Part shown: one piece after another, positions 1 through 6,248 of the stretch
Layout of the letters: the number at the start of each line of letters is the position of its first letter
How positions within the stretch are numbered: position 1 is the stretch's first letter
Origin: Alphaproteobacteria bacterium
GTDB lineage: Bacteria; Pseudomonadota; Alphaproteobacteria; Rickettsiales; JAFLCR01
Length of the DNA stretch: 9,849 nucleotides
Assembly (NCBI GenBank): GCA_017302755.1
Contig: JAFLCR010000073.1
Location: 1-9,849 of the forward strand
Direction: 5' to 3'
Made by a program: the position numbers and the translations under genes
The notes under the pieces: generated by a model
The model's input: the letters and a program-made list of their open reading frames with translations, nothing else
What the model was told of the DNA's origin: nothing
Database searches by the model: none

Positions 1-1408
1 AAGTTTGACATTCTTTCCAAACAATACTTTTGGATGGAGAGCTCGAGATCTGGATTCACCGCAATGGGCATTGAGGGGGATGTATCAACTGGGCCGATGC
101 TGAGAAGAGGGGCCTCTTGTTGGACCGATGGCTCTCAGAATGTTTACATTTACGGAGGACAAAACACAAGCAATCGAGATCTCAACTCAGGTATGTATGG
201 AGACATATGGATGTACAGACCATCTTCAAGAAAATACACATTCATTGCAGGTGTCTATGGAGCAGATTCCCCTGGCACTTCAACTTTTCCTGGTCCGAGA
301 GTGCATCCAATTGTTGGTTTGGACAGCAAGAAGCGAATTGTAATCGCTGGTGGAGCGCTCGGTGCAGAACGTACAAATGTCGGCTACAACAATGTTTGGG
401 TCAGCAAGCTTTGTAGCTGCTCATTAGGATCAGTTTGCACAGCAAACTCAACTTGCAACCTCTGTCCAAACAACCAATTCTCTCCTATGCCTATGCTGAA
501 TTGTGCAGTTTGTGCAGCTGGCACTGACTCTATAGCTGGATCAACTTCATGCAACTTGTGTGTAGCTGGCAAATCGTCAACCAGTGGCTCTTCTTGCACG
601 CCTTGTTCTCCAGGTAAACTTTTCATACTATGTAGGTAGCTTGAAACTCAACGATACATTCTTTGCAGGCTATTTCTCGTCTTCAGTTGGAGCTGTCTCA
701 TGCCCAGCTTGTCCGCTTGGCAAGAATCAAAGTAATTCTGGTGCGACACTTTGCTCCGACTGTAGTTTTGGGAGATACTCAGGGCAGATGAACAGCCTGA
801 ACTGTTTGAGTTGCAATGCAGGCACTTTCGCCAATGCGACATCTCAATCGACTTGCTTTGTTTGTCCTCCGGGTCGTTTTCAGAACGTCACAGGAGCGTC
901 TCAGTGCATAGACTGTGATGTTGGAACATTTACCAACTCAACTGGAATGACTGCTTGCACATTGTGCAGTCGTGGAACATATTCCAAGGAAGGATCATCT
1001 TCATGCTCTCCTTGTGTTCCAGGAAGTTATCAAGATGCTCTTTTTTCTTCATCATGCAAGCTTTGTGCAGTTGGCACATACTCAGCTCAAACTTCATCCA
1101 CCATTTGTAACCTTTGCCTTCGTGGCAGGTATTCCTCCAGCTCAGGTTCCTCAGATTGTATCTCTTGTACTTCAGGTAGGGTACAAAATGTAACTGGCTC
1201 AACAGATTGTTTTGATTGTGCTCTTGGCACGTTTTCGAATGCTTCTGGGTTAACGTTTTGTGCACAATGCTCTCAAGGGAAGTTCTCTCTTTCAAAAGCG
1301 AGCACGTGTACCCTTTGTCCTTTGGGAAGGTTTCAGGATCAGTTGGGGAGTTCCTTGTGTTTCGACTGTTTACCAGGAACCTATGCTACTCAGGGATTCT
1401 CCAATTGC
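1..1408 (+). CDS. Eukaryotic Kelch-like and cysteine-rich repeat protein, partial at both ends, one intron
   Basis: This reads as a fragment of a large eukaryotic surface or secreted protein; its function is unknown. The coding parts are 1-613 and 669 to about 1408. The frame is already open at base 1, so the true start lies outside the window. Roughly the first 125 residues look like Kelch or galactose-oxidase blades: a W-M-x-S-S-R-S-G start, then SCWTDGSQNVYIYGGQN, DIWMYRP and RIVIAGGA. Residues after about 130 form spaced CxxC modules of the ephrin-receptor-like (GCC2/GCC3) or TNFR-like type, such as CPPGRFQNVTG and CIDCDVGTF. Several N-x-S/T sequons (NVT, NST, NAT) fit an extracellular location. 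Base composition is clearly lower in GC than the DNA right of 1410. The last intact module Cys is at 1406-1408; the next expected Cys is replaced by bacterial sequence. I am confident of the fold type and eukaryotic origin, but not of the species or role. Confidence 0.75.
614..668 (+). other. Spliceosomal-type intron (55 bp, phase 1)
   Basis: Read straight through, the first coding part hits a stop at 637-639, while the same cysteine-repeat protein resumes one frame over. Removing 614-668, which starts GTAAAC and ends TTTGCAG, joins G at 613 to GC at 669-670 as one glycine codon. This restores the module pattern CTPCSPG-YFSSSVG without a gap. A CTCAAC sequence at 647-652 lies about 17 bases before the 3' splice site and could be the branch point, and a short pyrimidine stretch precedes CAG. 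The short length fits a protist or alga with compact introns. An assembly frameshift is the alternative, but correct GT and AG ends plus exact phase restoration make an intron much more likely. Confidence 0.85.
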
Positions 1409-2898
1409 TTGGAGCGCAGCACCGAGAGCGCGCGGCAGATGCGCCAGCGCGTATTCTGCGGGCGGATGACGTCGTCGATATAGCCGCGCGCCGCCGTCAC
1501 GAACGGGTTGGCAATCTTCTGGCGGTATTCGTCCACCTTCTGCTGCACCGCCTCAGGATCCTTCAGCGAGCCGCGGAAGATGATTTCCACCGCACCCTTG
1601 GCGCCCATCACCGCGATTTCCGCCGAAGGCCAGGCGTAGTTGATGTCGCCGCGCAGGTGCTTGGAGCTCATCACGTCATACGCGCCGCCGTAAGCCTTGC
1701 GGGTGATGACGGTGATTTTTGGCACCGTGGCTTCGGCATACGCATACAGCAGCTTCGCGCCGTGCTTGATGATGCCGTTATGCTCCTGCCACGTTCCGGG
1801 CATGAAGCCGGGCACGTCAACGAAGGTGATGATGGGAATGTTGAACGCGTCGCAGAAGCGCACGAAGCGCGCGGCCTTGCGCGAGGCATCGATGTCGAGG
1901 CAGCCAGCAAGGATCATCGGCTGGTTGGCGACGATGCCCACGCTGCGTCCCTCCATGCGGCCGAAGCCGACAATGACGTTCTTCGCGTAGGAAGGCTGGA
2001 TTTCGAAGAAATCGTTTTCATCGACCACGCGCTCGATCAGCTCGCGCATGTCGTAAGGCTTGTTCGGGTTTTCGGGCACCAGCGTGTTGAGCGAGGTCTC
2101 CACGCGGTCAGCCGGGTCGGTCGTCGGGCGGGCGGGCACGCCTTCACGATTGGAAAGCGGCAGGAAGTTGAACAGGCGGCGCGTTTGAAGCAGCGCTTCA
2201 ATGTCATTCTGGTAAGCCAGGTCGGCCACGCCGGTTTTGTTTGTGTGCGTATCAGCGCCGCCCAGATCTTCCTGGCTTACAATCTCGTGCGTCACCGTCT
2301 TCACCACGTCGGGGCCGGTTACGAACATGTAGGACGAGCCGCGCACCATGATGATAAAATCGGTGAGCGCCGGAGAATACACCGCGCCGCCCGCGCACGG
2401 GCCCATGATGAGCGAGATCTGCGGCACCACGCCGGAAGCCAGCACGTTGCGCTGGAAGATTTCAGCAAAGCCGCCGAGCGAATCCACCCCTTCCTGGATG
2501 CGCGCGCCGCCGGAATCATTGATGCCGATTACCGGCGCGCCGACTTTCATCGCCATATCGAGGATCTTGCAAATTTTCTTGGCGTTGGTTTCGGAGAGCG
2601 AACCGCCAAATACGGTGAAGTCCTGGCTGTAGACGAACACCAGGCGGCCATTGATCGTGCCGTGGCCGGTGACGCAGCCGTCGCCGGGGATTTTATTCTC
2701 TTCCATCCCAAAATGCGTGCAGCGGTGCTCGACGAACATGTCGTATTCCTCAAAGGAATCCGGGTCGAGCAGCGCCTCGAGGCGTTCGCGTGCCGTGAGC
2801 TTGCCCTTTTCGTGCTGGGCGTCGATGCGCTTCTGGCCGCCGCCCTGGCGCGCGCCTTCACGCTTTTGCTCAAGCATTTCTACGATCGCGGTTTTCAT
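1390..2898 (-). CDS. pccB: Propionyl-CoA (acyl-CoA) carboxylase beta subunit, C-terminus cut by the junction
   Basis: This is the carboxyltransferase subunit of a biotin-dependent acyl-CoA carboxylase. It moves the carboxyl group from carboxybiotin to propionyl-CoA, giving methylmalonyl-CoA in the cytoplasm. The 502 residues cover both crotonase-like halves. The N half has LTARERLEALLD at about 34-45, FVEHRC at 55-60 and the oxyanion segment GPCAGGAVYSPALTDF at 166-181. The C half has DVPGFMPGT at 361-369 and KAYGGAYDVM at 401-410. Asp 408 in that segment is the type of residue that marks propionyl- over acetyl-CoA preference in actinobacterial homologues, so propionyl-CoA is the likely substrate. 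Family members are about 510 residues and usually end W-K-K-H-D-N-I-P-L; here the reading stops after LENP because the DNA changes. In the real genome the gene is probably intact. The ATG at 2896-2898 has only a weak ribosome binding site. No biotin-carrier alpha subunit is in view. Confidence 0.93.
   Translation of the reverse strand: MKTAIVEMLEQKREGARQGGGQKRIDAQHEKGKLTARERLEALLDPDSFEEYDMFVEHRCTHFGMEENKIPGDGCVTGHGTINGRLVFVYSQDFTVFGGSLSETNAKKICKILDMAMKVGAPVIGINDSGGARIQEGVDSLGGFAEIFQRNVLASGVVPQISLIMGPCAGGAVYSPALTDFIIMVRGSSYMFVTGPDVVKTVTHEIVSQEDLGGADTHTNKTGVADLAYQNDIEALLQTRRLFNFLPLSNREGVPARPTTDPADRVETSLNTLVPENPNKPYDMRELIERVVDENDFFEIQPSYAKNVIVGFGRMEGRSVGIVANQPMILAGCLDIDASRKAARFVRFCDAFNIPIITFVDVPGFMPGTWQEHNGIIKHGAKLLYAYAEATVPKITVITRKAYGGAYDVMSSKHLRGDINYAWPSAEIAVMGAKGAVEIIFRGSLKDPEAVQQKVDEYRQKIANPFVTAARGYIDDVIRPQNTRWRICRALSVLRSKQLENP
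1391..1408. other. Chimeric junction between eukaryotic and bacterial DNA
   Basis: On the plus strand, codons up to Cys 1406-1408 continue the eukaryotic cysteine module (GTYATQGFSNC), but the following L-E-R lacks the expected second Cys. On the minus strand, the carboxylase C-terminus is family-like up to its last residues (SKQLENP, with N and P encoded at 1393-1398). It then meets TGA at 1392-1390, where the family normally has a Trp codon and about eight more residues. Both homologies therefore share about 16-18 bases. Composition changes abruptly at the same point. I infer an artificial or recombinational join, with assembly chimerism most likely. Confidence 0.8.
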
Positions 2899-3005
2899 GT
2901 GACTCAGGAACGTTGTTGAAGAACGAACCTGGGTTTTAACAAATAGAACTTATTGGCGAAAGGCATTTTTAAGATTGACAGGTGTCGGGAAATATTCTTG
3001 GCGCG
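2899..3005. other. Spacer between the ATP12-family gene and pccB
   Basis: This 107-bp stretch is more AT-rich than the flanking genes. I see no convincing hairpin terminator and no strong promoter pair on the minus strand, so whether pccB is co-transcribed with the ATP12-family gene cannot be told from the sequence. Confidence 0.4.
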
Positions 3006-3482
3006 CTATGCCTTGCCACTTAGCCCAGCCATCATCATTTGGATGTCAGCCAAGATCGCTTTTTCCCTCGCCTCCGCCTCATCATCCACGCCCCAGGCGC
3101 GCTTCTGGAAGTCTTCATCCAAGCGCGAAAGGCGGAAGGCTTCAGCGGCATCCAGGCGCTTTTCCAATACCGCCAGCGCCAGGATCAGCGAGCCGAAGGC
3201 ACGCGTGAGCCGGTAGAGAAGCTCTATATTTTCTTGATTTTCTTCAATGGCTGCCTCCAGCATTTTTTGCACCGCTTCCGGCTGGGTAAGGGGCATGACG
3301 CCTTGCGTGCGCAGGAACGTGACGCCATAGCGATTCTCAGCCCAGGCAAGCATGGGTTCCCAGCCTTGCCGCTGCTCCTCTGTCAGCTCAGGCGGAGAAT
3401 CGGCGAGATAATAGAGCAGGTCAGTGTGAATGAAGGCACGAAGATCTCTGCACCAATCACTGTATAAAATATTGTTATTCAT
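3006..3482 (-). CDS. ATP12-family F1-ATPase assembly chaperone, short N-terminus
   Basis: ATP12 proteins bind the F1 alpha subunit and prevent its aggregation during ATP synthase assembly; bacterial members are nearly confined to alphaproteobacteria. The 158 residues match the C-terminal helical domain. They show TDLLYYLADSP at 20-30, W-E-P-M-L-A-W-A at 41-48, GVMPLTQPEAV at 61-71, FGSLILALAVLEKRLDA at 96-112 and SRLDEDFQKRAWG at 119-131. The acidic residue at about 123 corresponds to the Glu known to matter in mitochondrial Atp12. Usual bacterial members are about 230-260 residues, so the N-terminal beta-rich part of about 80 residues is missing. An in-frame TGA about nine codons upstream of the ATG rules out a long extension. 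There is no good Shine-Dalgarno at normal spacing. Position between rluC and pccB agrees with the order I recall for this class. It could be a functional short form or a remnant. The identification is from motifs and context. Confidence 0.72.
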   Translation of the reverse strand: MNNNILYSDWCRDLRAFIHTDLLYYLADSPPELTEEQRQGWEPMLAWAENRYGVTFLRTQGVMPLTQPEAVQKMLEAAIEENQENIELLYRLTRAFGSLILALAVLEKRLDAAEAFRLSRLDEDFQKRAWGVDDEAEAREKAILADIQMMMAGLSGKA

Positions 3483-3505
3483 TATTTTTACATCACATCC
3501 TTGTC

Positions 3506-3542
3506 ATGATACCGTCACACGTTTCGCGTAGGCTTGTATCAT
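3506..3542. promoter_or_regulatory. Dyad (possible operator) in the divergent promoter region
   Basis: ATGATAC at 3506-3512 and GTATCAT at 3536-3542 are perfect 7-bp inverted repeats whose centres are 30 bp apart, close to three helical turns. They fill most of the 77-bp gap between the ATP12-family gene on the minus strand and the unknown gene on the plus strand. The right arm contains TATCAT, which could serve as a -10 element for the plus-strand gene, with a weak -35 (GTCACA) 17 bp upstream. A dimeric regulator binding both arms would cover that promoter. This is inferred from spacing and symmetry only. Confidence 0.3.
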
Positions 3543-3559
3543 AATGCAAGGTGCGTAAC

Positions 3560-4507
3560 ATGCCAAAACCAGATCCACGCTATCTCGATCCACGATACCG
3601 GCACTTGATCGGCGTCAGCCCCGATTCATTGAATGATGCTGATTTCAATCGCATGCACAGCATTTACCAGGCGCATACCTGCCTTGGGGATTTCACGCTT
3701 CAGTCAGGCTATATCAGAGAGATCACCGCGTTCTGCGTGGAACAGCATCAGGGTGGCATCGTGCTTGTCAGCGGCCAGGGGCGCACCCTGAAAACCAGCA
3801 CGGTCAAACGTTCCCTGGAGCAGCTCGAAGCCGTCCAGCCCGTGGTTTCGCACGGTTCGCCGTTCAACTTTTACACGGGCGCCAAGGATATCGGCGAATG
3901 GCTGGACGGGGTTATCGCCGCGCAACAGGGAAGGCCCGTGGTTCACATGCAGGAGATCGCACTCGACCCCAGCATCCAGAACGGATTCGAGGGTAGGCTG
4001 GAAAGGTTACTGGGAATCATGCAGAAACTCAGCGAACCGGCATACCGCGAAGCGGGCGTCGTCGCCATCCTGGATATCTGGCTGCCGCCGGACGGGCGCG
4101 TGTTTCACGACCCCTCCGTCAGCGAACCGCGCCCCTACCGTGAATTGCGCAATGCCGTTAACGTGTTTCGCTCAGATGAGCATCACGCGCCGGTCTACCC
4201 CGTCACCATGCCCGTCAATATTCCCATGGCAGGCGCGAGCCTGTGGCATGCCATAAATGCCCTGGCAGGCGAGCATGAAAGAATTTTCTGGAGCTATGCA
4301 AACCGCCTGGGCATGCACCCGGCGGGAAATACCAACGGTGATCTGTCCCAAGGCGTGCTGTTCGATTTGTACGAAAGCGTAAAGAGAGGCGAGATCAAGG
4401 ATCTGGAAAGCTTCGTCCTGCGTTTCACGGACATCTTCACCGAACCCAGCCGCGATGTTTTTCAAACGCCGCCTCCGCCTTCCAGGCCCATCGTATTGGG
4501 CGGCTAG
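3560..4507 (+). CDS. Unknown protein with a degenerate P-loop-like motif
   Basis: I do not recognise this 315-residue protein. The start chosen is ATG 3560, which has AAGG 8 bases upstream; a GTG at 3551 would add three residues but has no such site. There is no signal peptide or membrane segment, so it is probably cytoplasmic. Near residues 66-80 the stretch GGIVLVSGQGRTLKTST has the look of a beta strand followed by a Walker A loop (GxxxxGKT). However, the Gly before Lys is Leu, so nucleotide binding is uncertain. VVHMQEIAL at about 127-135 and VVAILDIWLP at about 167-176 are hydrophobic strands ending in an acidic residue, as in Walker B or sensor strands. The C-terminus is Pro-rich (TPPPPSRP). 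It is the only plus-strand gene in the bacterial part and sits where I would expect a HAD-like hydrolase gene between rluC and ATP12, so insertion is likely. A full open frame, good start site and terminator-like hairpin support a real gene. Confidence 0.7.
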   Translation: MPKPDPRYLDPRYRHLIGVSPDSLNDADFNRMHSIYQAHTCLGDFTLQSGYIREITAFCVEQHQGGIVLVSGQGRTLKTSTVKRSLEQLEAVQPVVSHGSPFNFYTGAKDIGEWLDGVIAAQQGRPVVHMQEIALDPSIQNGFEGRLERLLGIMQKLSEPAYREAGVVAILDIWLPPDGRVFHDPSVSEPRPYRELRNAVNVFRSDEHHAPVYPVTMPVNIPMAGASLWHAINALAGEHERIFWSYANRLGMHPAGNTNGDLSQGVLFDLYESVKRGEIKDLESFVLRFTDIFTEPSRDVFQTPPPPSRPIVLGG

Positions 4508-4518
4508 ATAGTGTCGTC

Positions 4519-4538
4519 ACATGCAGGTCACTGCATGT
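4519..4538. terminator. Hairpin between convergent genes, possible weak bidirectional terminator
   Basis: ACATGCAG at 4519-4526 and CTGCATGT at 4531-4538 form a perfect 8-bp stem with a 4-base loop. It begins 11 bases after the stop of the plus-strand unknown gene and overlaps the stop codon (4528-4530) of the minus-strand small gene. The T run after it is short on either strand, so strong intrinsic termination is not assured. Its position between convergent genes is the main argument. Confidence 0.4.
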
Positions 4539-4800
4539 TTACCCTGTATTGCTCCGCACGGCCCGCCAGCACCTCGCCCGCGAACCAAAGGCCGATGTCA
4601 TTCGCCGTGTCCCGCAGCAGGGCTTCGGGAAAGGGAGAGCCGGTTTCCATGAGGCGCACGGCGCGACCCAGCGCTTTTTTTACGCTGGCGAGAATGGCCT
4701 TACGCTCGGCGCGGGGGCAGGTGGAGAGATGGGCGATGGCGGCTTCCAGGTCTTCCTCACGCACATCGGCCACCAGTCCGTTATAGCTGACTCTTGGCAT
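4528..4800 (-). CDS. Small hypothetical protein translationally linked to rluC
   Basis: This is a 90-residue protein of no family I recognise. It is predicted to be mostly helical and charged, with segments such as REEDLEAAIAHLS and RAERKAILASVKKAL, and has no signal peptide or membrane segment. The ATG at 4798-4800 lies 3 bases after the rluC stop, and an AGAGG-like ribosome binding site lies inside the last rluC codons, so it is very likely read from the same message as rluC, crcB and rarA. That arrangement and normal codon use for this genome support a real gene. It ends on the hairpin that separates it from the convergent plus-strand gene. No function can be assigned. Confidence 0.65.
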   Translation of the reverse strand: MPRVSYNGLVADVREEDLEAAIAHLSTCPRAERKAILASVKKALGRAVRLMETGSPFPEALLRDTANDIGLWFAGEVLAGRAEQYRVNMQ

Positions 4801-4803
4801 GGC

Positions 4804-5754
4804 CTACCTCTCGTCGAACCCCAGCAGTTTCCAGCTTGCCTTCATGTGGCCGGTGAGCGGGGCGGTGAGCGACAGGCCGCGCTCCGGCAACTCCAGCGAG
4901 CGGGCATGCAGGTGCAGCTTGCCGTCGAGCTTCATGCCCTCGATGAACGCGCCCTTGCCGCCGTATTTGCCGTCGCCGATGATGGGGTGGCCGATTGCCG
5001 CCATGTGCACGCGAAGCTGGTGGGTGCGGCCCGTCACCGGCTCCAGCTCCACCCAGGCGAGTTTTTTACCCAGTGCCTCCACCACGCGGAAGAGCGTGAC
5101 CGCTTTCTTGCCGTCCTTCGCGTCCACGCTCACCTTCTCGCGCCCCGCCGGACCGCCCTTGGAGAGCGAGAGGTGGATCTCCCCTTCCCTTCGCTCCGGC
5201 ATTCCGGCCACCAGCGCCCAGTAGAGCTTGCGCGTTTCCTTGTGGCGGAAGGCTTCCGTCAGTTCCCGCGCGGCTTTCGCATGGCGGGCCAACAGCAGGA
5301 TGCCGGAGGTGTCCTTGTCGATGCGGTGCACTAATTTGGGGCGTTCTTCGGAGCCGAAGCGCAGCGCGTCGAGCAGGCCGTCGATGCTGTCCTTCACGCC
5401 GCTGCCGCCCTGCACGGCAATGCCGGAGGGCTTGTTCAGGGCGAGGATGTCCTTGTCCTTATGGATGACCCATTTCGGGATCGCGGACAACAGGTGCTCC
5501 GACGCCTGGCGTGGCTTGGCGGGTGCGGGGTTGCTGACTTGCGATTCAGCCAGAAATGTGGGGATCCGCACCTCCTGCCCCGTTTCGAGGCGGGCGGAGG
5601 CTTCGGCTTTCTTTCCCTCGACGCGGATCAGCCCCTTGCGCAGATGCTTCTGCAGCATGGCATGGGGGATGTGCGGATAATAGAGCTTGAACCAGCGGTC
5701 GAGCCGCATGCCGGCGTGGGCTTCGGTAACTTCGAGGGAGATGGTATCTTTCAC
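4804..5754 (-). CDS. rluC: RluA-family 23S rRNA pseudouridine synthase (RluC type)
   Basis: The enzyme isomerises specific uridines of 23S rRNA to pseudouridine. The 316 residues show an N-terminal S4 RNA-binding domain at about 14-64 (GMRLDRWFK, LQKHLRKGLIRVEGKKA). The catalytic domain carries LVHRIDKDTSGILLLAR at 141-157, whose HRID Asp 146 is the expected catalytic residue. PVTGRTHQLRVHMAAIGHPIIGD at 239-261 is the second family signature. The HRIDKDTSG wording fits RluC more than RluD, but which uridines it modifies cannot be read from sequence. The start is the GTG at 5752-5754, overlapping the crcB stop in a GTGA, a classic coupling arrangement. The longer in-frame reading up to 6048 is only the antisense-free shadow of crcB in another frame and has no family similarity. 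Length is normal for the family. Confidence 0.9.
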   Translation of the reverse strand: MKDTISLEVTEAHAGMRLDRWFKLYYPHIPHAMLQKHLRKGLIRVEGKKAEASARLETGQEVRIPTFLAESQVSNPAPAKPRQASEHLLSAIPKWVIHKDKDILALNKPSGIAVQGGSGVKDSIDGLLDALRFGSEERPKLVHRIDKDTSGILLLARHAKAARELTEAFRHKETRKLYWALVAGMPERREGEIHLSLSKGGPAGREKVSVDAKDGKKAVTLFRVVEALGKKLAWVELEPVTGRTHQLRVHMAAIGHPIIGDGKYGGKGAFIEGMKLDGKLHLHARSLELPERGLSLTAPLTGHMKASWKLLGFDER

Positions 5755-6140
5755 GCCGCCAACATCCGTGTGAGGGCCAGACCAAGATAGAGCGCGAACA
5801 GCGTAAGCAGCACCGAGGCCGCCGCGTAAACGACCGCCGCGAAAACCTCGCCGCGTTGAAACAGTGTCACCATGTCGAGCGAGAAGGTGGAAAATGTTGT
5901 GAACCCGCCGAGCACGCCGACAGCAAAAAACGCGCGCACCTCCTGCCCCACCGAGGCGAAGGCGGCGAACAGACCGACCAGAATGCCCATCGCAAAAGCT
6001 CCGGCCACGTTCACGGCGAGCGTGCCGTAAGGGTATTCCACGCCCCACCAGCGGCCGCAGGCGTTCATCATCGCAAAGCGGCCCACGGAGCCGAGCGCCC
6101 CGCCGACCGCCACCGCGATGTAGAGTGGAATGGTGGACAT
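5751..6140 (-). CDS. crcB: Fluoride exporter CrcB/Fluc
   Basis: CrcB is a small inner-membrane dual-topology fluoride channel that protects cytoplasmic enzymes from fluoride. The 129 residues form four hydrophobic segments (about 6-26, 38-62, 69-92 with a break, and 99-124). Signatures are GGALGSVGRF at 13-22, GTLAVNVAGAFAMG at 39-52 and the pore motif GVLGGFTTFSTFSLD at 75-89, which holds the TTFSTFS polar track. I chose the ATG at 6138-6140 because GGAAG at 6148-6152 lies 7 bases upstream. The two earlier in-frame ATGs are less suitable: one is only a base from that site, and the one at 6161 lies inside a palindromic repeat. The stop overlaps the rluC GTG by 4 bp, so the two are translationally coupled. 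I see no fluoride riboswitch just upstream; that space is filled by the repeats. Confidence 0.93.
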   Translation of the reverse strand: MSTIPLYIAVAVGGALGSVGRFAMMNACGRWWGVEYPYGTLAVNVAGAFAMGILVGLFAAFASVGQEVRAFFAVGVLGGFTTFSTFSLDMVTLFQRGEVFAAVVYAAASVLLTLFALYLGLALTRMLAA

Positions 6141-6156
6141 CAACATACTTCCAAAC

Positions 6157-6180
6157 GTCATTCCCGCGAAGACGGAAATC
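6157..6180 (+). repeat. dRS3-like palindromic repeat, copy 1 (diverged)
   Basis: This 24-bp unit begins GTCATTCCCGCGAAG and ends ACGGAAATC. It fits the pattern ATTCCC-N8-GGGAAT with one mismatch. It pairs with the unit at 6217-6240 as an inverted repeat (21 of 24 positions complementary, 36-bp spacer). It overlaps the spurious upstream ATG of crcB. Confidence 0.75.
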
Positions 6181-6216
6181 TTAAGTCCCCAAGCGATGTG
6201 CTGAAGGTTACCTTAC

Positions 6217-6240
6217 GATTCCCACCTTCGCGGGAATGAC
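6217..6240 (-). repeat. dRS3-like palindromic repeat, copy 2
   Basis: Read on the minus strand this unit is GTCATTCCCGCGAAG followed by GTGGGAATC, an exact fit to ATTCCC-N8-GGGAAT. It lies 8 bp after the rarA stop codon and opposes copy 1. The pair could form a large hairpin in the rarA-crcB message, but there is no following T run, so I do not call a terminator. Confidence 0.8.
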
Positions 6241-6248
6241 AAAGAGGG

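Larger units (their letters stand above)
418..1408 (+). repeat. Tandem cysteine-rich modules in the eukaryotic protein
   Basis: About 18 CxxC motifs occur here, 4 before the intron and 14 after it, each roughly 15-17 residues from the next. Typical members are CPAC, CFVC, CIDC, CTLC, CSPC, CKLC and CFDC, each followed by x-x-G-[TRKS]-[YF] and a Ser/Thr/Gly-rich linker. The modules are not all equally alike. A set with GRFQNVTG, then C-x-D-C with GTF, then a CxxC-S-x-G module recurs around 870-980 and 1173-1290, and begins again near 1325. This suggests growth by duplication of multi-module blocks. The repeat count is my reading by eye. Confidence 0.75.

Noticed and set aside
930..1295. Minus-strand open frame opposite the cysteine repeats
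   Set aside because: It is an antisense by-product of the repetitive codons; the plus strand shows the clear CxxC pattern.
1..1408. Horizontal transfer of a eukaryotic Kelch/cysteine-rich gene into the bacterium
   Set aside because: The retained intron, eukaryotic composition, breakage of both genes mid-frame and the short shared tract at the join fit a chimera better.
1216..2919. Long plus-strand open frame of 567 codons across the carboxylase region
   Set aside because: It is antisense to pccB, rich in His, Arg and Ala as high-GC shadows are, runs across the chimeric junction and matches no family.
5755..6048. N-terminal extension of rluC upstream of the GTG at 5754
   Set aside because: It lies in another frame of crcB, is Arg- and Gly-rich and has no family similarity; the GTGA overlap gives a natural start.
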